Assembly: GCA_037833965.1 (NCBI GenBank)
Contig: AP031358.1
Span: 2,054,001-2,118,000 of the forward strand
Source of the DNA: Marchantia polymorpha subsp. ruderalis
Taxonomy: Eukaryota > Streptophyta > Marchantiopsida > Marchantiales > Marchantiaceae
Direction of reading: 5' to 3'
Length of the DNA stretch: 64,000 bases
Shown: positions 33,701 to 43,835 of the stretch, in pieces
Layout: each line of letters starts with the position of its first letter
Position numbering within the stretch: position 1 is the stretch's first letter
Position numbers and translations under genes: made by a program
The notes under the pieces: model-generated
Told to the model about the DNA's origin: nothing
Databases searched by the model: none
Seen by the model: the letters and a program-made list of their open reading frames with translations, nothing else

Positions 33701-33827
33701 AGAAATCTCCTGTGCGACGACGTCGAGAATGTTCCGCAGCCAGCAGATGGATGCGCGCAGCGCGCACAAGAGATTGGAATCGCGAATTCAAGAATGGGAC
33801 GTTCTCCGCCGCCCGGTCGAAGGTCAT
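30720..33827 (-). CDS. U3-encoded coiled-coil protein (1,035 residues), 5' LTR copy
   Basis: Same protein as at 19527-22667 but 11 residues shorter. One block of the VHR-S-P repeat is missing, so the region reads SSPPVHRTPPHVPPVHRQ. The loss is exactly 33 bp, so the frame is kept. Only a few replacements separate the two copies (for example I/T in GPIGQ, and S/A and P/L exchanges). Because this copy is upstream of the LTR's TATA box it is not part of the genomic RNA made from this LTR. Expression would need a promoter in the upstream 1.2 kb of U3 or read-in transcription. Confidence 0.8.
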   Translation of the reverse strand: MTFDRAAENVPFLNSRFQSLVRAARIHLLAAEHSRRRRTGDFLLIEGEVSARDLELRAIRVCRERKKRGQCGSRMSGRANPRNAMTRPSRLRMVPLRVPQNGLRAFEERLIARKLDFLLWGWNYICANMVREWLEPQGPPSRGLRPHVDRWTVQDWAQALGRCAGMPGHLLFDSESIKVTKQEEAQFVELFKTGRSTKNGYRTRDYKDRFRRTLSAALMQLLQPHRACYITLWQVSFVECVIEGTPIHWASILHRVMRQHAFEEKGGTLNHLSPFLINFYRQRNCLTAAELEHFPPLSIDHPGKYVRENEVDTDAEESPTSTPSRRRDEGRHTPAPRVPRKRRWREESEEEQHQEPSAPIRPRPLCEPYSQPKQKARRLVLPADSADTATIATEIGSASPERREEARTTAGATGHAATSTGERPPTGQGPPELPRAMRTDVPFAHRRTSADGRASADRRTQVDVDLRLRVGRSSPPVHRTPPHVPPVHRQESPPFQRRKGKEPAEEPPTRHRPSGPDPPAHHAPQFAPSAPGPSSRGDTSRERAEAAPSAGSPPIDAPSAVGPIGQGTSGVRPPAISPSAIDVRGATPAADKAPANAPAHGPGTAPTDRSREQQQTEERSDCPRDEISMRDAQSNPAQSPSARSPSAADDGGREDAVGNQQASDGDAARVHSPSALDILATSSEAAAVPSQAAHVDDVQPHSGQSPTQSMATEILHSDDDDGGSTEEMSGAEDTEEEEEEIVGAPAAALSEQVIPLLRYLDRKVDKYADPLQPGSYIELVRRRTRTKVHTSKLLARVDQELRDLKEKHACLWGQYKLNQKFYKHTEKMKDEKLGELTKEQVKVKEALDSEQAQNRILSEELVRQTRLLEQCQLARQADEELIRRLQSECGELRAQRAEAESQLVIIEEDRRKEADRTKVETARRVAHCLKGYAHWEVKAQEKLTLREFELRAAGLLSGDSRSRRKVAKKLEAFLSKAQDTMSALEGEVSAALQRLGLRSRAEDWQGRELVRGSRPRRRRSTGSAECSVAWFRAGA

Positions 33828-36800
33828 GGTCGGCTCTTGGTCGTGAAGAACGTCTCACTTGATGGCCGCGCCGGCTGTACGCTGGAACGGTCTTCGCTCT
33901 CACGCGCGGCTTCACGCTCCGCCGTCGTCGATTAAACTCTCACGCTCGAATTGGCGGATTTGAACTCCGCGAGCGTGTCACCCTGCGGACATGGGGGCGT
34001 AGCGCCGAAGGCGAGTTTTCCGCCTTGCGCGGTACACTTGTTCGTACCGCCCCTCGGCCAATCCCCCTCTGCCTTGACGCGTGTGTCCGCATGTCGGACA
34101 AAAATTCAACTCCTGCCTGTGCGCAGGCAGGAGCCTCGGCGGATTCTCCGCCGGCGCGGAACTTGAACATCCTCCTGTGCACAGGCGTTCGCCTGTGCGC
34201 AGGCGAATTCCGTCCGCGGCGCTGCGCTGGCGCGGAAGGCGTTGACCGTGGTCAGCCGTCTCCGTCCAGTCTGTCCGTTCCTTGTCTCTCCGTCGGCGCT
34301 TCCGCCGCCGCAACTCCGTCCGTCCAAGAGCGCATCCACCCGTGCCGTCCGCATGGTCCGTACCGATTGGATTACCCTGGCGGCTCTTCCGACGTACGCG
34401 GCGCTGCGCTTGCGCGGAAGGCGCCGTACACTTTCTACCTCACAAGGCGCATTTCTAGGGCCCAAGGCGGATTTTCCGCCGACGCCGATGTGCCTGTGCA
34501 CAGGCGAACGCCTGTGCGTAGGCGGACTTCGCGCCTTCTCTAACCCTACTTCGCCTGTGCACAGGCGAACGCCTTCGTCCGCGCATAGGACAAAACTTGA
34601 TTCCCCCTTCCGCGTAGGCGGAATTCGCGCCGGTGGCGAACTCCTTCCGCCGTAGGCGACCGCCTCCGTTTCTTCCAATAGCGATAACTCCCTAAGTCCT
34701 CATCCGTTCCAAGCGTTCTTGGGCTCGTTGGAATCAGCGCGTCGAGCTCTTTCCAACGGGATCCTAACTTGGTCAAGGCGCCCGAGGGTTGACCTAATTA
34801 TGGAGGGTTTCCCTACAGCCGCGGACGCAACCTGCGAAGGCGGGTTTTGCGCCTTGCGCCGTAGAGATCCTAACTGCAGAGCTCGCAGGGAGGGTGGTGC
34901 CTGTCCTTACTGCGGCACCCCAAATCCCAGATTTTACAAGATCCCTCGAGAATCCCCGCGATCTTCCGGATTCACTCTGTTTTGATGTACCGAAGGCTAT
35001 TTACAATGCTGCCAGGGTACAGTTTTCCTAAAATGTTTTAATTTCCTCAAAATTGCCAGAAGTGGGGTACCACAGCGATCTGGCGCAGATCGGGCCGGTC
35101 CTTGCCATCGACCAACCAGTACTGCAATACGGTCTTGGCGCCATTGGCCAGCATCTTGAAACGCGTCGAGTCCTCCGCCTTCTCTTGTTCCGCCGCAATC
35201 ATGAACTCGGTCCACTGAATGCCAATGTTCTGCGCTCGTGTTTCATCGAATGAATCGAGGGGTTCGTCGTCTACAGGAAAGTTAAACAAGACGTCCTCCA
35301 GCTGTAAGCGGGTGCCCCTCGGCAGTCCCTCTCCGATAAACCGCGGGTCCAGCATGTACGACAAACAGTGAGCGTTGCTATACATAAACGGGAACCACGA
35401 CGCGCTCTTGTTGCACAGGTACGCGAGCTCCTCGTCATTGATGATGCGGTTGTCCAACAACTGCGAGAACTTTTGGGGCAACTTGGGGAAATCCGGCAGC
35501 ACCTCCGAAATTGGGACTTTGTCGGACTGGTACTTTACGATCAGGACGTCAATCGTCTCCAGAATGGCCTTCTTCAATAACGTGACAAATTTGGAGTTGG
35601 TGATCGTGTCTTTGACATCTTGGCGCTCCTTTTCCTGGGCCGCCGTTCCTTTGATGAAATCGCGCGCCGAGATGATCGCATGCAGATGTTGTTCTGAAGC
35701 GAGCAGGGTTTTGCATGCTTGCTGAATCGTGCCCCAGCGCGTCGGACACGGGCGAACAAGAGCTCTCGCACCCGTGGTCTTTTGCATCTCTTGGAGCTGC
35801 GCCTTGGCCACATGATGATTGTGAAAGAACTTGACAACTTCCTTGCACTCGTTGATGAACATCAACATATCTGCGAACAGGTAGTCGACCGGATACGTCG
35901 GTTAGGTGCTGCCCGCCCTGTTGGTTTTTGTCCCACAGAAAATGTCCTTGACAAGGAGGTGTAGGCCGTGAGAGGTACAGCGCTGGAAGAAGCGGGACGG
36001 GTAATTTGTCTTGAAAACTTCCCATGCCTTCTTGTTGGCGCTGGTGTTGTCCATCACCGTGCCTGCAAATGTCGTGTCCTTGTATGTCGTGAACATGCGC
36101 TCAACATCCTTGGCAATGAACTCGTGATCATGTCCTTGTTGACCAGTCTACACTGCCTCCAAGTACAAGGAGCAACTCGCTGACACGGCCATGTAGTTCA
36201 CAACTGACTCGTTGTTGATGTTCGACCAGCCGTCTGTTGTGAGACATGCAGGCGCGTTCTTCATGCGCTAGTCGACCTTCGTCTTTAGCTCCTGGTGACA
36301 TTGGTCGAGGAGTGTGGTCACCAGCTGCTTCCGATTCGACAGCAACCCATCATCAGGACGGAGAATCTTGATGGCCTCCTTGAAATGCACATCTTCGATC
36401 CGCTGGAACAAGGTGCATGTGGCGAAGTAATGCAACACCATCTGCTTTTGAAACGCCTGCTTCATGGATCCGGTCACCTTCGGGAGCGCGAAGGACTTGA
36501 TGGAACTCTGGATGCTGCTGACAGCTTGGCTCTTGCCACGCTGAGAGTCAACTGCCGCCTTGTTGGTGGCTCCACCTTTCTTGTTTTGTCTGTACCAATC
36601 AGGACGTTCATCATCATTCAAGCCGTTCATGAATGTGTGGAACTTGGCACACGAGTTGAGGTGCACCTTCGCGCTCTCACTCTTCTTATGGTGATTAATC
36701 AGAGTCTTGCAGTGCATGCATTTGGCACTCTTGGCATTTTGCGGAGACGCATCATCGGTGAACCAGTTCCAGACCGCGCTAGCAGAGCGACCGCATGTCC

Positions 36801-37202
36801 GTTTCGGCGCCAGGACTTCCATCGCAATATCATCATCAACGACGACCATTTCGATGTACTCCATGGCGACCTGCGCGTCTTGCGGTTGAAGATCGAGAAC
36901 TTCATCGTTGAAATTATCGACAGGCTTGTCAAACTAGCTTGGAGAAAACGACGATTGCGACATAGTAGTTAGTAGTACTAACTAGAGAGTGCTAATCTTG
37001 CTAATACGTTGACAATAGAATATTGTATGTTGGCGTACTTGCAGTTGCAAGGATCGGTGGCCGGATCGTGCGTGAGTCACGCATTAAAGCACTCGTGGAG
37101 AATAAAACCTGATTTTGGAGCCTCGGAGGCTGTCGGATTTAATTAAAAAACCAAACAAAACCCGACTGTAAAAAACCCGATGGTGCCAGCTTTGGTGTTT
37201 GC

Positions 37203-38805
37203 CTGGGTCGGGATTCGGGGACTTTTCCCTACGGGTTCCGCGGAGATGATGCCATCAATACATAATGTCACTATATGCAAGTGAACCCTTCAAACGCGTG
37301 ACATGGCCATTACCCAAAGGTCTCGTCTCATGATTTTCGGTTGGAGCCTATTGATTGACTCCATTTGTCGGGCCGTCCTATAATTCGTTGAGTACGGGTA
37401 TCTTGAACATATAAGTTTTCATCTTGAGTACGCAAAAGCCTCTCTTGTCGATCTCGACCTTCAGACCTCAAAATATAGAAAAGTCAATTTTATTCTGCTT
37501 GAAAATCTTTCTAAACACTAAGCGTTTCTTTTTGGAAGTGTACATCCATAAAAAAGATGCAAAGGGCTAAAACGCTCACTTATATAGATATAAAAAACAT
37601 AGTACTGCAATGGATATCCATTTCCATGGGTACCCATTCCTTGTACCCATCCATGCATCCTAGACCATATTCATTACCCATCCATTCACCCAGGATATGG
37701 GTGGGTATTGGGTACCCATCGGTATGGATATATGGATATTCATTGCAGTCCTTTCTTTGTTACTCTCTAACTAACAAATTTTTACATTTTTTGATTTCAA
37801 AAAAGTGTTTTTGTATAAATGTACAATTGACTTTATTAACTCCATAAGCTTTTTCTTGTGTAATTTTGATTTTTCTCTTGATAATACATAACTCATTGTG
37901 AACATTTTGCTATCTAAGTTATTTCAAACCTTTAAGAGTTAATCTTTATACCACAATGCATATACTTAATGAAGAACACTTCTCACTTCACACAAAAACT
38001 GACTAGAAAATAATGAGTTTTTTATGATAATTTAATCAAAATATGTAAATCATTGCCATGAAAAAAAATTTAAATCACTCCCCTTACTTCAGTTCTTTTA
38101 GCAAATATATTTTGATCATAATATATTTTCAATTGATTAACCACTTTAAACTAATCATTAGATTATTTTATTCTTAATTCGCATAGGGTTTATATATCTT
38201 GTAACTTATAAAATTTAAAATTAAAATATGAAATCATACCATACATTTATAATTCTAATTGTGTTCTTACTACATTGAAAACTTCAATCACAACACGCCC
38301 AACTTTGACTCTGCAATGAGTCAACCCCAGATCAAATACCTCCATATCTATTGGAACTCATCTCCTATTGCAATGCATGCATGAAACCAAAGATTTGCTT
38401 ACTCGACTAAATTGGCTTCGGATGAAGGTGCGATTTCAGCCGATACTTCTGGTAGTCACTGTAAAGTTCACTCAATGTCGTGTCTATCGTATCTTCACGA
38501 CCAAATCGTATCCTACGTTTGAAGCTTCAAATGGGTAACTCAAGTGTTGGAAGGTTGATGCGCAGTTGATCAGAACTGTGTAGTCGAAGTTTGCGCCAAA
38601 AATGATTAGTGAGACAGGAAGTTGCAGAACCAGCGGCGAGCAGGAGCGTGTCAATTTGTTGATTCTGTAACTACTACTCTGTAAACTATGATCATCTCGA
38701 GGTTTGAATGCTGTATAGTAAGATCCTGAACGCTTCCATCAATGGACGATACTCGACTGGACTCAAAAATAAACATTATGAAAGGAATCAATTCGAGTCA
38801 TAACC
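37203..38805. other. AT-rich DNA right of the nest
   Basis: The first 50-60 bp continue the GC-rich target, then the sequence becomes AT-rich. No gene is recognised. A MITE-like element lies at 37604-37749. The 96-codon frame at 37557-37847 is a by-product of that element's repeats. Confidence 0.5.
37604..37749. repeat. MITE-like inverted-repeat element
   Basis: ACTGCAATGGATATCCAT at 37604-37621 is inverted at 37732-37749 with one mismatch. Further inside, gggtaccca also occurs on both sides. The interior has no coding capacity. A target duplication was not identified, so the exact ends and family are uncertain. Confidence 0.55.
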
Positions 38806-39479
38806 TTACGAGCACTGAACGGGCATTTCAGTAGACCTCCGGCTAAGCAACAGCCGCAGAGTTGTAATCAAGTTCCTACTATTGAAGATGAGCTCTGTAT
38901 GTAAGCGGATCTGACCACCTGCAGTAAAAGCACCCAAGTCCCAGGTGTGGGCTTCCGATCCAACATGCTCGACAGCGAGGGCCTTGCCATACATAATTCT
39001 CACTCTAGCAGGATCCGCCAATGTCCCCGATGAGAAGGTCACAAAATCAGTCTGCCGACTTTCATCAGAGATATATGGACGAGACCTGTGGACTGTGAAA
39101 CAGATGTAGCAACTATGCTGGAAGGCGTTCATGCGAATGAAGTGGACGGATTCAAAGAATTTTCTCGCGATTCGCGGTGAGATTTTTCCACAACTTAAAG
39201 CGCAGTTGTCATATCGCATGTATCCGGGCTGCAGGATCATGAATTATCCGACCTGAACTGAGACCAACAATTTACTGCAGTTGTGGCCACGATTGGACTC
39301 GTTTGCGTGGCCCCTAAAGTGAGCAGATCCACGTACCCGAATTGTTCCATTCCAAGCTTATCTTTTATTGAGAGGCTCATACTCAGATGCCATCCCAAAC
39401 TGCACCTGCGCAAAATTGAGCAAATTATGATAATCTCTGGATAGTAAAACATCACCTGAACTGGAAGTGGAGTCTTCAC
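38806..39479 (-). other. Unidentified minus-strand frames, possibly exons of one gene
   Basis: Two abutting frames are open: 39479-39237 (80 codons) and 39240-38806 (144 codons). The second contains SCYICFTVHRSRPYISDES and TWDLGAFTAGGQIRLHTEL and looks less biased than chance frames nearby. I recognise no domain, and no splice sites can be assigned with confidence. It may be a degraded or lineage-specific gene. Confidence 0.3.
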
Positions 39480-39871
39480 ACTTCACACGAAGCTTGCGCT
39501 AGAGAAGGGAGTCAGACTCCAGAATCATCGGAGCCCGGTACTCTGATGTGGTACGTGTCCCTTTCATACGTTCGCTCAAGTCAAATAAAGACACAATGTT
39601 CAAAAATCGTTCAAGTGAAATCAGGACACATTATTTAAAAAAATTCAAAATCTGCTGAAGGGAATGTGCTCTCAACGCGAGGAGCTTTCAAACTCGAGTT
39701 GGCTCGGAATAACGTCCGTTGGCGAGAAGAGCGTCTGGAGGGCATATCTGCAGCGGGATGAGAGAAATGGGTGGAAATTTCAGCGTGAGGTGGAACATTC
39801 AAATCGTTCGTACGCTGCGTTGGAGCCATCTGCGGCCGACGCTACCGCATCGCTGCCGATTGAACCGAGCT

Positions 39872-40387
39872 TCAGGTTCTTAAACCTCGACGGGACCCGT
39901 CTCTTGTGTACAATTCGGTGGATTCTTGGAGATTGTTTATAGCGGATCCGGATGCGGAAATAATCGGTGTCGAGAAGCTGTTCATTGGAGGCGGGACTGG
40001 GGATCCGACTTCCAGCTCCCGTCTTTTTTCCGAGGAGATTTCCAGTTCCGAGGACGATAAGAGTCCGTCTCTTGAGTAACTGGATTTGAATGACCTTCTG
40101 GACTCGCAGGAAGATTCGAAAGATGATGATCGAAGTCAAATGACGAGGACGAGGGCGTCTCGGAGGAGGTCAAGGGCAAAATCCAGAACAGCTTCCCGGA
40201 CGATTTTTGCTCAGAAGTCGTGATGCACAAGGCTTTCATGCTCGACGTCTCCAGTTCGCCCAAGGGCAGCAAATTGTCACTCCTATCACTGGAAGCATTG
40301 GCCCAAAATTTTCCTGTTGCCGAATCCGAAAAGCAGGTCCAGGAATACTTGAAGATTTGCTATTGTTGGTATATTTATGAATCTTGA
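39872..40387 (+). pseudogene. Gene relic encoding an acidic, Ser-rich protein
   Basis: A plus-strand frame reads through RDPSLVYNSVDSWRLFIAD and LFIGGGTGDPTSSSRLFSEE. It meets a TAA near 40077, continues in frame as LDLNDLLDSQEDSKDDD, and must shift frame near 40130 to reach NDEDEGVSEEVKGKIQNSF and SLLSLEALAQNFPVAESEKQ. The segment is richer in GC than its surroundings. One stop and one frameshift suggest a relic, though introns could explain them. Product unknown. Confidence 0.35.
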
Positions 40388-41130
40388 CATACTATATATA
40401 CAAGGAGGAAGAAAGAATCCCAGTAAGTTTTAGTACTCCACACAGTTTTAGAAGGTATGAATACATAATATATATCTTTAATCCGTGATCTAGCAAAAAT
40501 TGATGTCATCCATGATTATAGGTATCTGTTGGATGTCATCAATTTTTGCTTTTGCTAGATTTACCATGAATTAGATAATAAATTATGATACGTAATATTT
40601 TGGTTTAGATAATTAATTGTAAAGAGAGGTAGGTGAGGATACAAGATTCCGGTAATTTAAGGAGAATCAAGGCTGGGCAGCTAATACCGTGGGGCTTTGG
40701 AGAGCTGTTCTAGAACATCATGCATCTTTTTACTTGTGATGATTCTTCGGCCATCGTGCATTTTATTACAAGAGTCACCCTTTTGCCCGTTTTCGACTTG
40801 AACTGCAGGCTTCTGAAAAGCTATGATATAGTGAAGGCAAATAAGAGTTCCTCTTATGACAATGTCAGAAACTCATGTATCCATCCTCGCTCTGTCACAG
40901 ATCATGTACAGGCATATTATAATTATGTATTATGGTGTTTTGCTCTCTATCTATTTGTGGTCGAGTCTTTTGGGCATGAAGAATAGAATGATATTGCATT
41001 ATGAAGAATAATGATGTGATTGCAATGTTCCAGTATTTGGCACAAGTGTGTGTTTAGTCTCAGTTCAGTATTGAGTGTTGCCTCCTTCTCTTGTTTGTTG
41101 AAAATGTTAGCACAGCATTAACATTGATAA
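40388..41130. other. AT-rich DNA with a short foldback
   Basis: No gene is recognised. An 88-codon frame at 40720-40986 is not supported by any motif. The foldback at 40488-40560 is listed separately. Confidence 0.45.
40488..40560. repeat. 73-nt foldback
   Basis: Arms starting atctagc and ending gctagat pair over about 24 bp. There is one mismatch near the loop (gtcatcca against gacatcca) and a 6-nt bulge (aaaagc). The loop is about 17 nt. It could be a MITE remnant or a small-RNA precursor. Confidence 0.5.
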
Positions 41131-41630
41131 TGATGTTCAACAGGAGATGAGTCAAGCTCAAGTCCCAAAGATTTTTATCAGAGTTTCCCAAAGATTTTGG
41201 GAAAGATAGAAACTTATCTGGAGACAGTTTTCACGTTCCTCATTATCATTTTCCTTAGGTTGGGACTGTATTTCGACTCCCTCGTCTTGGCTTTGTTTCC
41301 GCTTGATTGTCTTGCAATAGTTCCCTTATCCCGTGGGTAGGAATTCTTCCGAATTAGGTACGGTCTATTTGTAAGCCTTAGGAATTGAAAAAATTGAAAG
41401 CAGACTGTTGTTTACTGATCAGTGGACTATTGAATATGATCGATCGCAGAAAAATGTCATCGACAGCACCTCTGAAAGGTTGCTAATAACACAGCTATTA
41501 GTTTGTGTTATCAATGATCCACGGAATGGCAGTAATCCCATAAGAATATCTACACTCTATCAAGGAATAAAAAATGCACTACATCTGATGAATAGCTCTC
41601 CTGGACAATTCATCACTGATATGACACTGA

Positions 41631-42000
41631 ACGAGAAACCATAAGGCACGCCAGGATTCATTCAGAGACAATAAGAGATGCTTTTGAGTCGTATTCTAAC
41701 ATCTGGGCAGCGTAGCGCCTGTCTGTAACCCGAGCGGGAGTAAGAGAGATGGGAGCTGGGGCTCTCGCAGAGGACCGCTGGGATCATGTCGAAGGCACGT
41801 CCACTCGAAGCGCGGAGTCTCTGATCTGGGCTCCTCGGCGGAAGCCAGGGGAGTCTTATGGAGATAATGTGGAGGGCACAGCGTGAGGCGGGCGACCGAG
41901 CAGCGATCACTTCCCGCTCTGCGCAGTCGAGGGACCGCGTGCTTGAATGCCTGTCAGCGATCATCCGACGTGAAGAGCTTCCTGCAACCTCTCTCTGATC
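41631..42000 (+). repeat. Array core, copy 3 (frame broken)
   Basis: The core starts acgagaaaccataagg and ends ctctctctgatc. The ORF starts at the ATG of 41749. One extra base relative to other copies (gagtcttatggagat against gagtctggggagat) shifts the frame in the middle. Confidence 0.65.
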
Positions 42001-42640
42001 TTTTTTCGCTTGCGGTCTTATATGATGATCATACCGAGACTGCAAGCTGTGAGTAACGTTGACATGGTGAGGCAGGTTTGGCTTTGGAAATTGCAAAAAA
42101 CTATATGATGGCCTAGCCTAGCCTAGCCTTGAGCAGCTTCCTGCCACCTCTTTCTGCATTCTGTTTCCCATTGGGCCCATGCTTTTACTCGTTCAAAACT
42201 GCAGATCCTATCTGTGCGTGAGGATTATCTGATGAGTGGATTCTTCCAAGAAGAGTGACTCTAGCTCGGGAGGTGATCCTGTGGAAGGCCAATTTGATAA
42301 AAGACATCTGCGACCGAATATTCATACAGATCCTCTCATATTCAATGTCAATCCTTCTTCTTTTCTTGTCGGCTCGACAAATTTATCGTAACATCAATGT
42401 GCACTCCGTCCTGCTTGGATGCTTTTCCGGGGTTAAAAAGATGTACCTCTGCACATCCCAGCGCAAAGTGATGACAATGGGGCATCCAAATATCGATAGC
42501 AGCCCATTAAGGGAAGAGTTGCCTCGCTGCTTCCTTGAGCACTTGTCACATCTCATGTCAGGGAATGAAATTGGCATTTCCTAATCCACGATCCAGTCTG
42601 TTGGACTACTGTGGAACGTGTGATGTTCAAAGTGATCAGG

Positions 42641-42720
42641 AGTCCGGAGAGACGATGTGGTGGAAGTCACAGCGTGACCAGGCTCACGCTGTGCCTCCCA
42701 CCACATCTTCTTTCCAGACC
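42641..42720. repeat. Imperfect palindrome in the half-core, unit 1
   Basis: The left arm AGTCCGGAGAGACGATGTGG pairs with the right arm CCACCACATCTTCTTTCCAG. The inner arms TCACAGCGTGA and TCACGCTGTG flank a loop of about 5 nt. The left arm is homologous to the core segment agtctggggagataatgtgg, while the right arm has no counterpart in the core. Confidence 0.6.
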
Positions 42721-43466
42721 GAGCGCACGCAAGGGACAGCATGGTTGTGTGGTTGTCATTGGCATTCCCATGCGAGCAGCTACTTCCGATTTGACTCTCA
42801 CTCATCTGTTTTGGGTCCATAGTTGATATTAAGTAGTAACTACAGACAGATCTGAGGAAAATACTGATTGGTGAGACTTGGCTTGGAGCATTGATGTTGA
42901 TGATGCTGAAGTTCCTTCTTGAAAAGAAGTTCTCTCTCAAGTACATGTTGGGGCGGTTTACAATCTTTCCTGGAGATGATAAGAGGTTGGGAAGATGATC
43001 AGATGGACCGATTCCCGCTTGAATGTTGTCCACTGATCTTGCGAACACTTCTCTCTCGCGAGGCTTTGTCTGGGCCGAATTTCCAAACCTGTGCAGCTCT
43101 CAGCGCTGTCATCTTGTCTGATCGAGAGACTAGTGGATGTGATTACTGGTTGTAAGGTTTCCTTGGGAGCACCCTCGCAGTGAATGATACTAGAGTTGCT
43201 GGATTTATCAACAATATCGAACAGGGATGACTTTCTAGATAAAGGAGTTCATTTCAGTGCAGTTACTCTTTTTTTTTATTTACAAAAATAAAAGACAGAC
43301 AAATCAGACCACTGAAATCTTTCGGTATCCAGAATCATTGGTCAGGTATTAGTTTATGCTGTATTTGATCCAGGGAAAGGTACGTGGAAACATCCAAACA
43401 CTATCAACCAACATATCGGAGGAACAGCTATCATCCGGAACATGGCCACATAGACCTATCAGACAA

Positions 43467-43835
43467 ACGAGAAACCATAAGGCACGCCAGGATTCATCCA
43501 GAGACAATAAGTCAGGCTTTTGAGTCGACTTCTAACATCTGGGCAGCATAGCGGCTGTCTGTAACCCGAGCGGGAGTAAGAGAGATGGGAGCAGGGGCTC
43601 TTGCCGAGGACCGTTGGGATCATGTCGAAGGCACGTCCGCTCGAAGCGCGGAGTCTCTGATCTGGGCTCCTCGGCGGAAGCCTGGGGAGTCTGGGGGGAT
43701 AATGTGGAGGGCACAGCGTGAGGCGGGCGACCGAGCAGCGATCACTTCCCGCTCTGCGCAGTCGAGGGACCGCGTGCTTGAATGCTTGCCAGCGATCATC
43801 CGATGTGAGCAGCTTCCTGCAACCTCTCTCTGATC
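43467..43835 (+). repeat. Array core, copy 4, with open 82-codon frame
   Basis: The ORF is 43585-43833. It has a distinct silent signature early in the frame (ctt gcc gag gac cgt, where most copies have ctc gca gag gac cgc), shared only with copy 8. Confidence 0.65.

Larger units (their letters stand above)
18520..35074 (-). mobile_element. Complete Ty3/gypsy LTR retrotransposon with 5.4-kb LTRs (16,555 bp)
   Basis: The element is flanked by GCGAT (18515-18519 and 35075-35079). On the minus strand the order is: 5' LTR (35074-29711), primer-binding site, gag-protease, leaky stop, RT-RNase H-integrase, polypurine tract, 3' LTR (23914-18520). The order protease-RT-RNase H-integrase defines Ty3/gypsy. 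The RT sequence (LNAATRKDHHPLPF, LCNAPATFQRMM), the tRNA-Asp primer site and the integrase end NGWRLKKYH suggest the Athila/Tat branch without a second RNase H. The LTRs differ by a 33-bp repeat deletion, one CA step and, by eye, about seven or eight substitutions, so the insertion is young. No envelope-like gene fits between integrase and the polypurine tract. Confidence 0.95.
29711..35074 (-). mobile_element. 5' LTR of the complete element (5,364 bp)
   Basis: Nearly identical to the 3' LTR. Differences seen are a 33-bp loss within the CCTGTGCACAGG repeat region of the ORF, one extra CA step in the U5 microsatellite, and scattered transitions (for example ctgaaa/ctaaaa near 29930 and cagacg/caaacg near 30125). 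Confidence 0.95.
18359..36963 (-). pseudogene. hAT transposase with BED-type zinc finger, disrupted
   Basis: The frame starts at the ATG of 36963 and stays in one frame to the insertion at 35075. It holds an N-terminal BED-like finger (CMHCKTLINHHKK ... HLNSC), the TTDGWSN motif and MDNTSANKKAW of the hAT catalytic region, and CPTRWGTI further on. The C-terminal dimerisation part lies left of the retrotransposon, 18514 to 18359 (NVERNFSTIGFIHSKLRN ... YDYVHD-stop). Stops interrupt the frame at about codon 10 (TAG), after KTKVD (TAG), after LYLEAV (TAG) and after RAGST (TAA). A frameshift near the insertion point also separates KLFS from YGNVERNF. The gene was probably already dead, or became so, apart from the 16.6-kb insertion. 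Confidence 0.85.
18199..37194 (-). mobile_element. hAT DNA transposon, split by the complete LTR retrotransposon
   Basis: The 8-bp target duplication GTGTTTGC stands at 18191-18198 and 37195-37202, the length typical of hAT elements. The ends are imperfect inverted repeats, CAGGGCTGG on the left and CAAAGCTGG as read inward from the right. Subterminal copies of AAACCCGA or its complement occur on both sides, which is common for transposase binding sites. Without the nested retrotransposon the element is about 2.44 kb and holds one transposase gene on the minus strand. The retrotransposon entered it near the C-terminal end of the gene. Confidence 0.93.

Noticed and set aside
37557-37847. 96-codon plus-strand frame
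   Set aside because: It is produced by the repeated ggatat / tacccat motifs of the MITE-like element and has no protein-like features.
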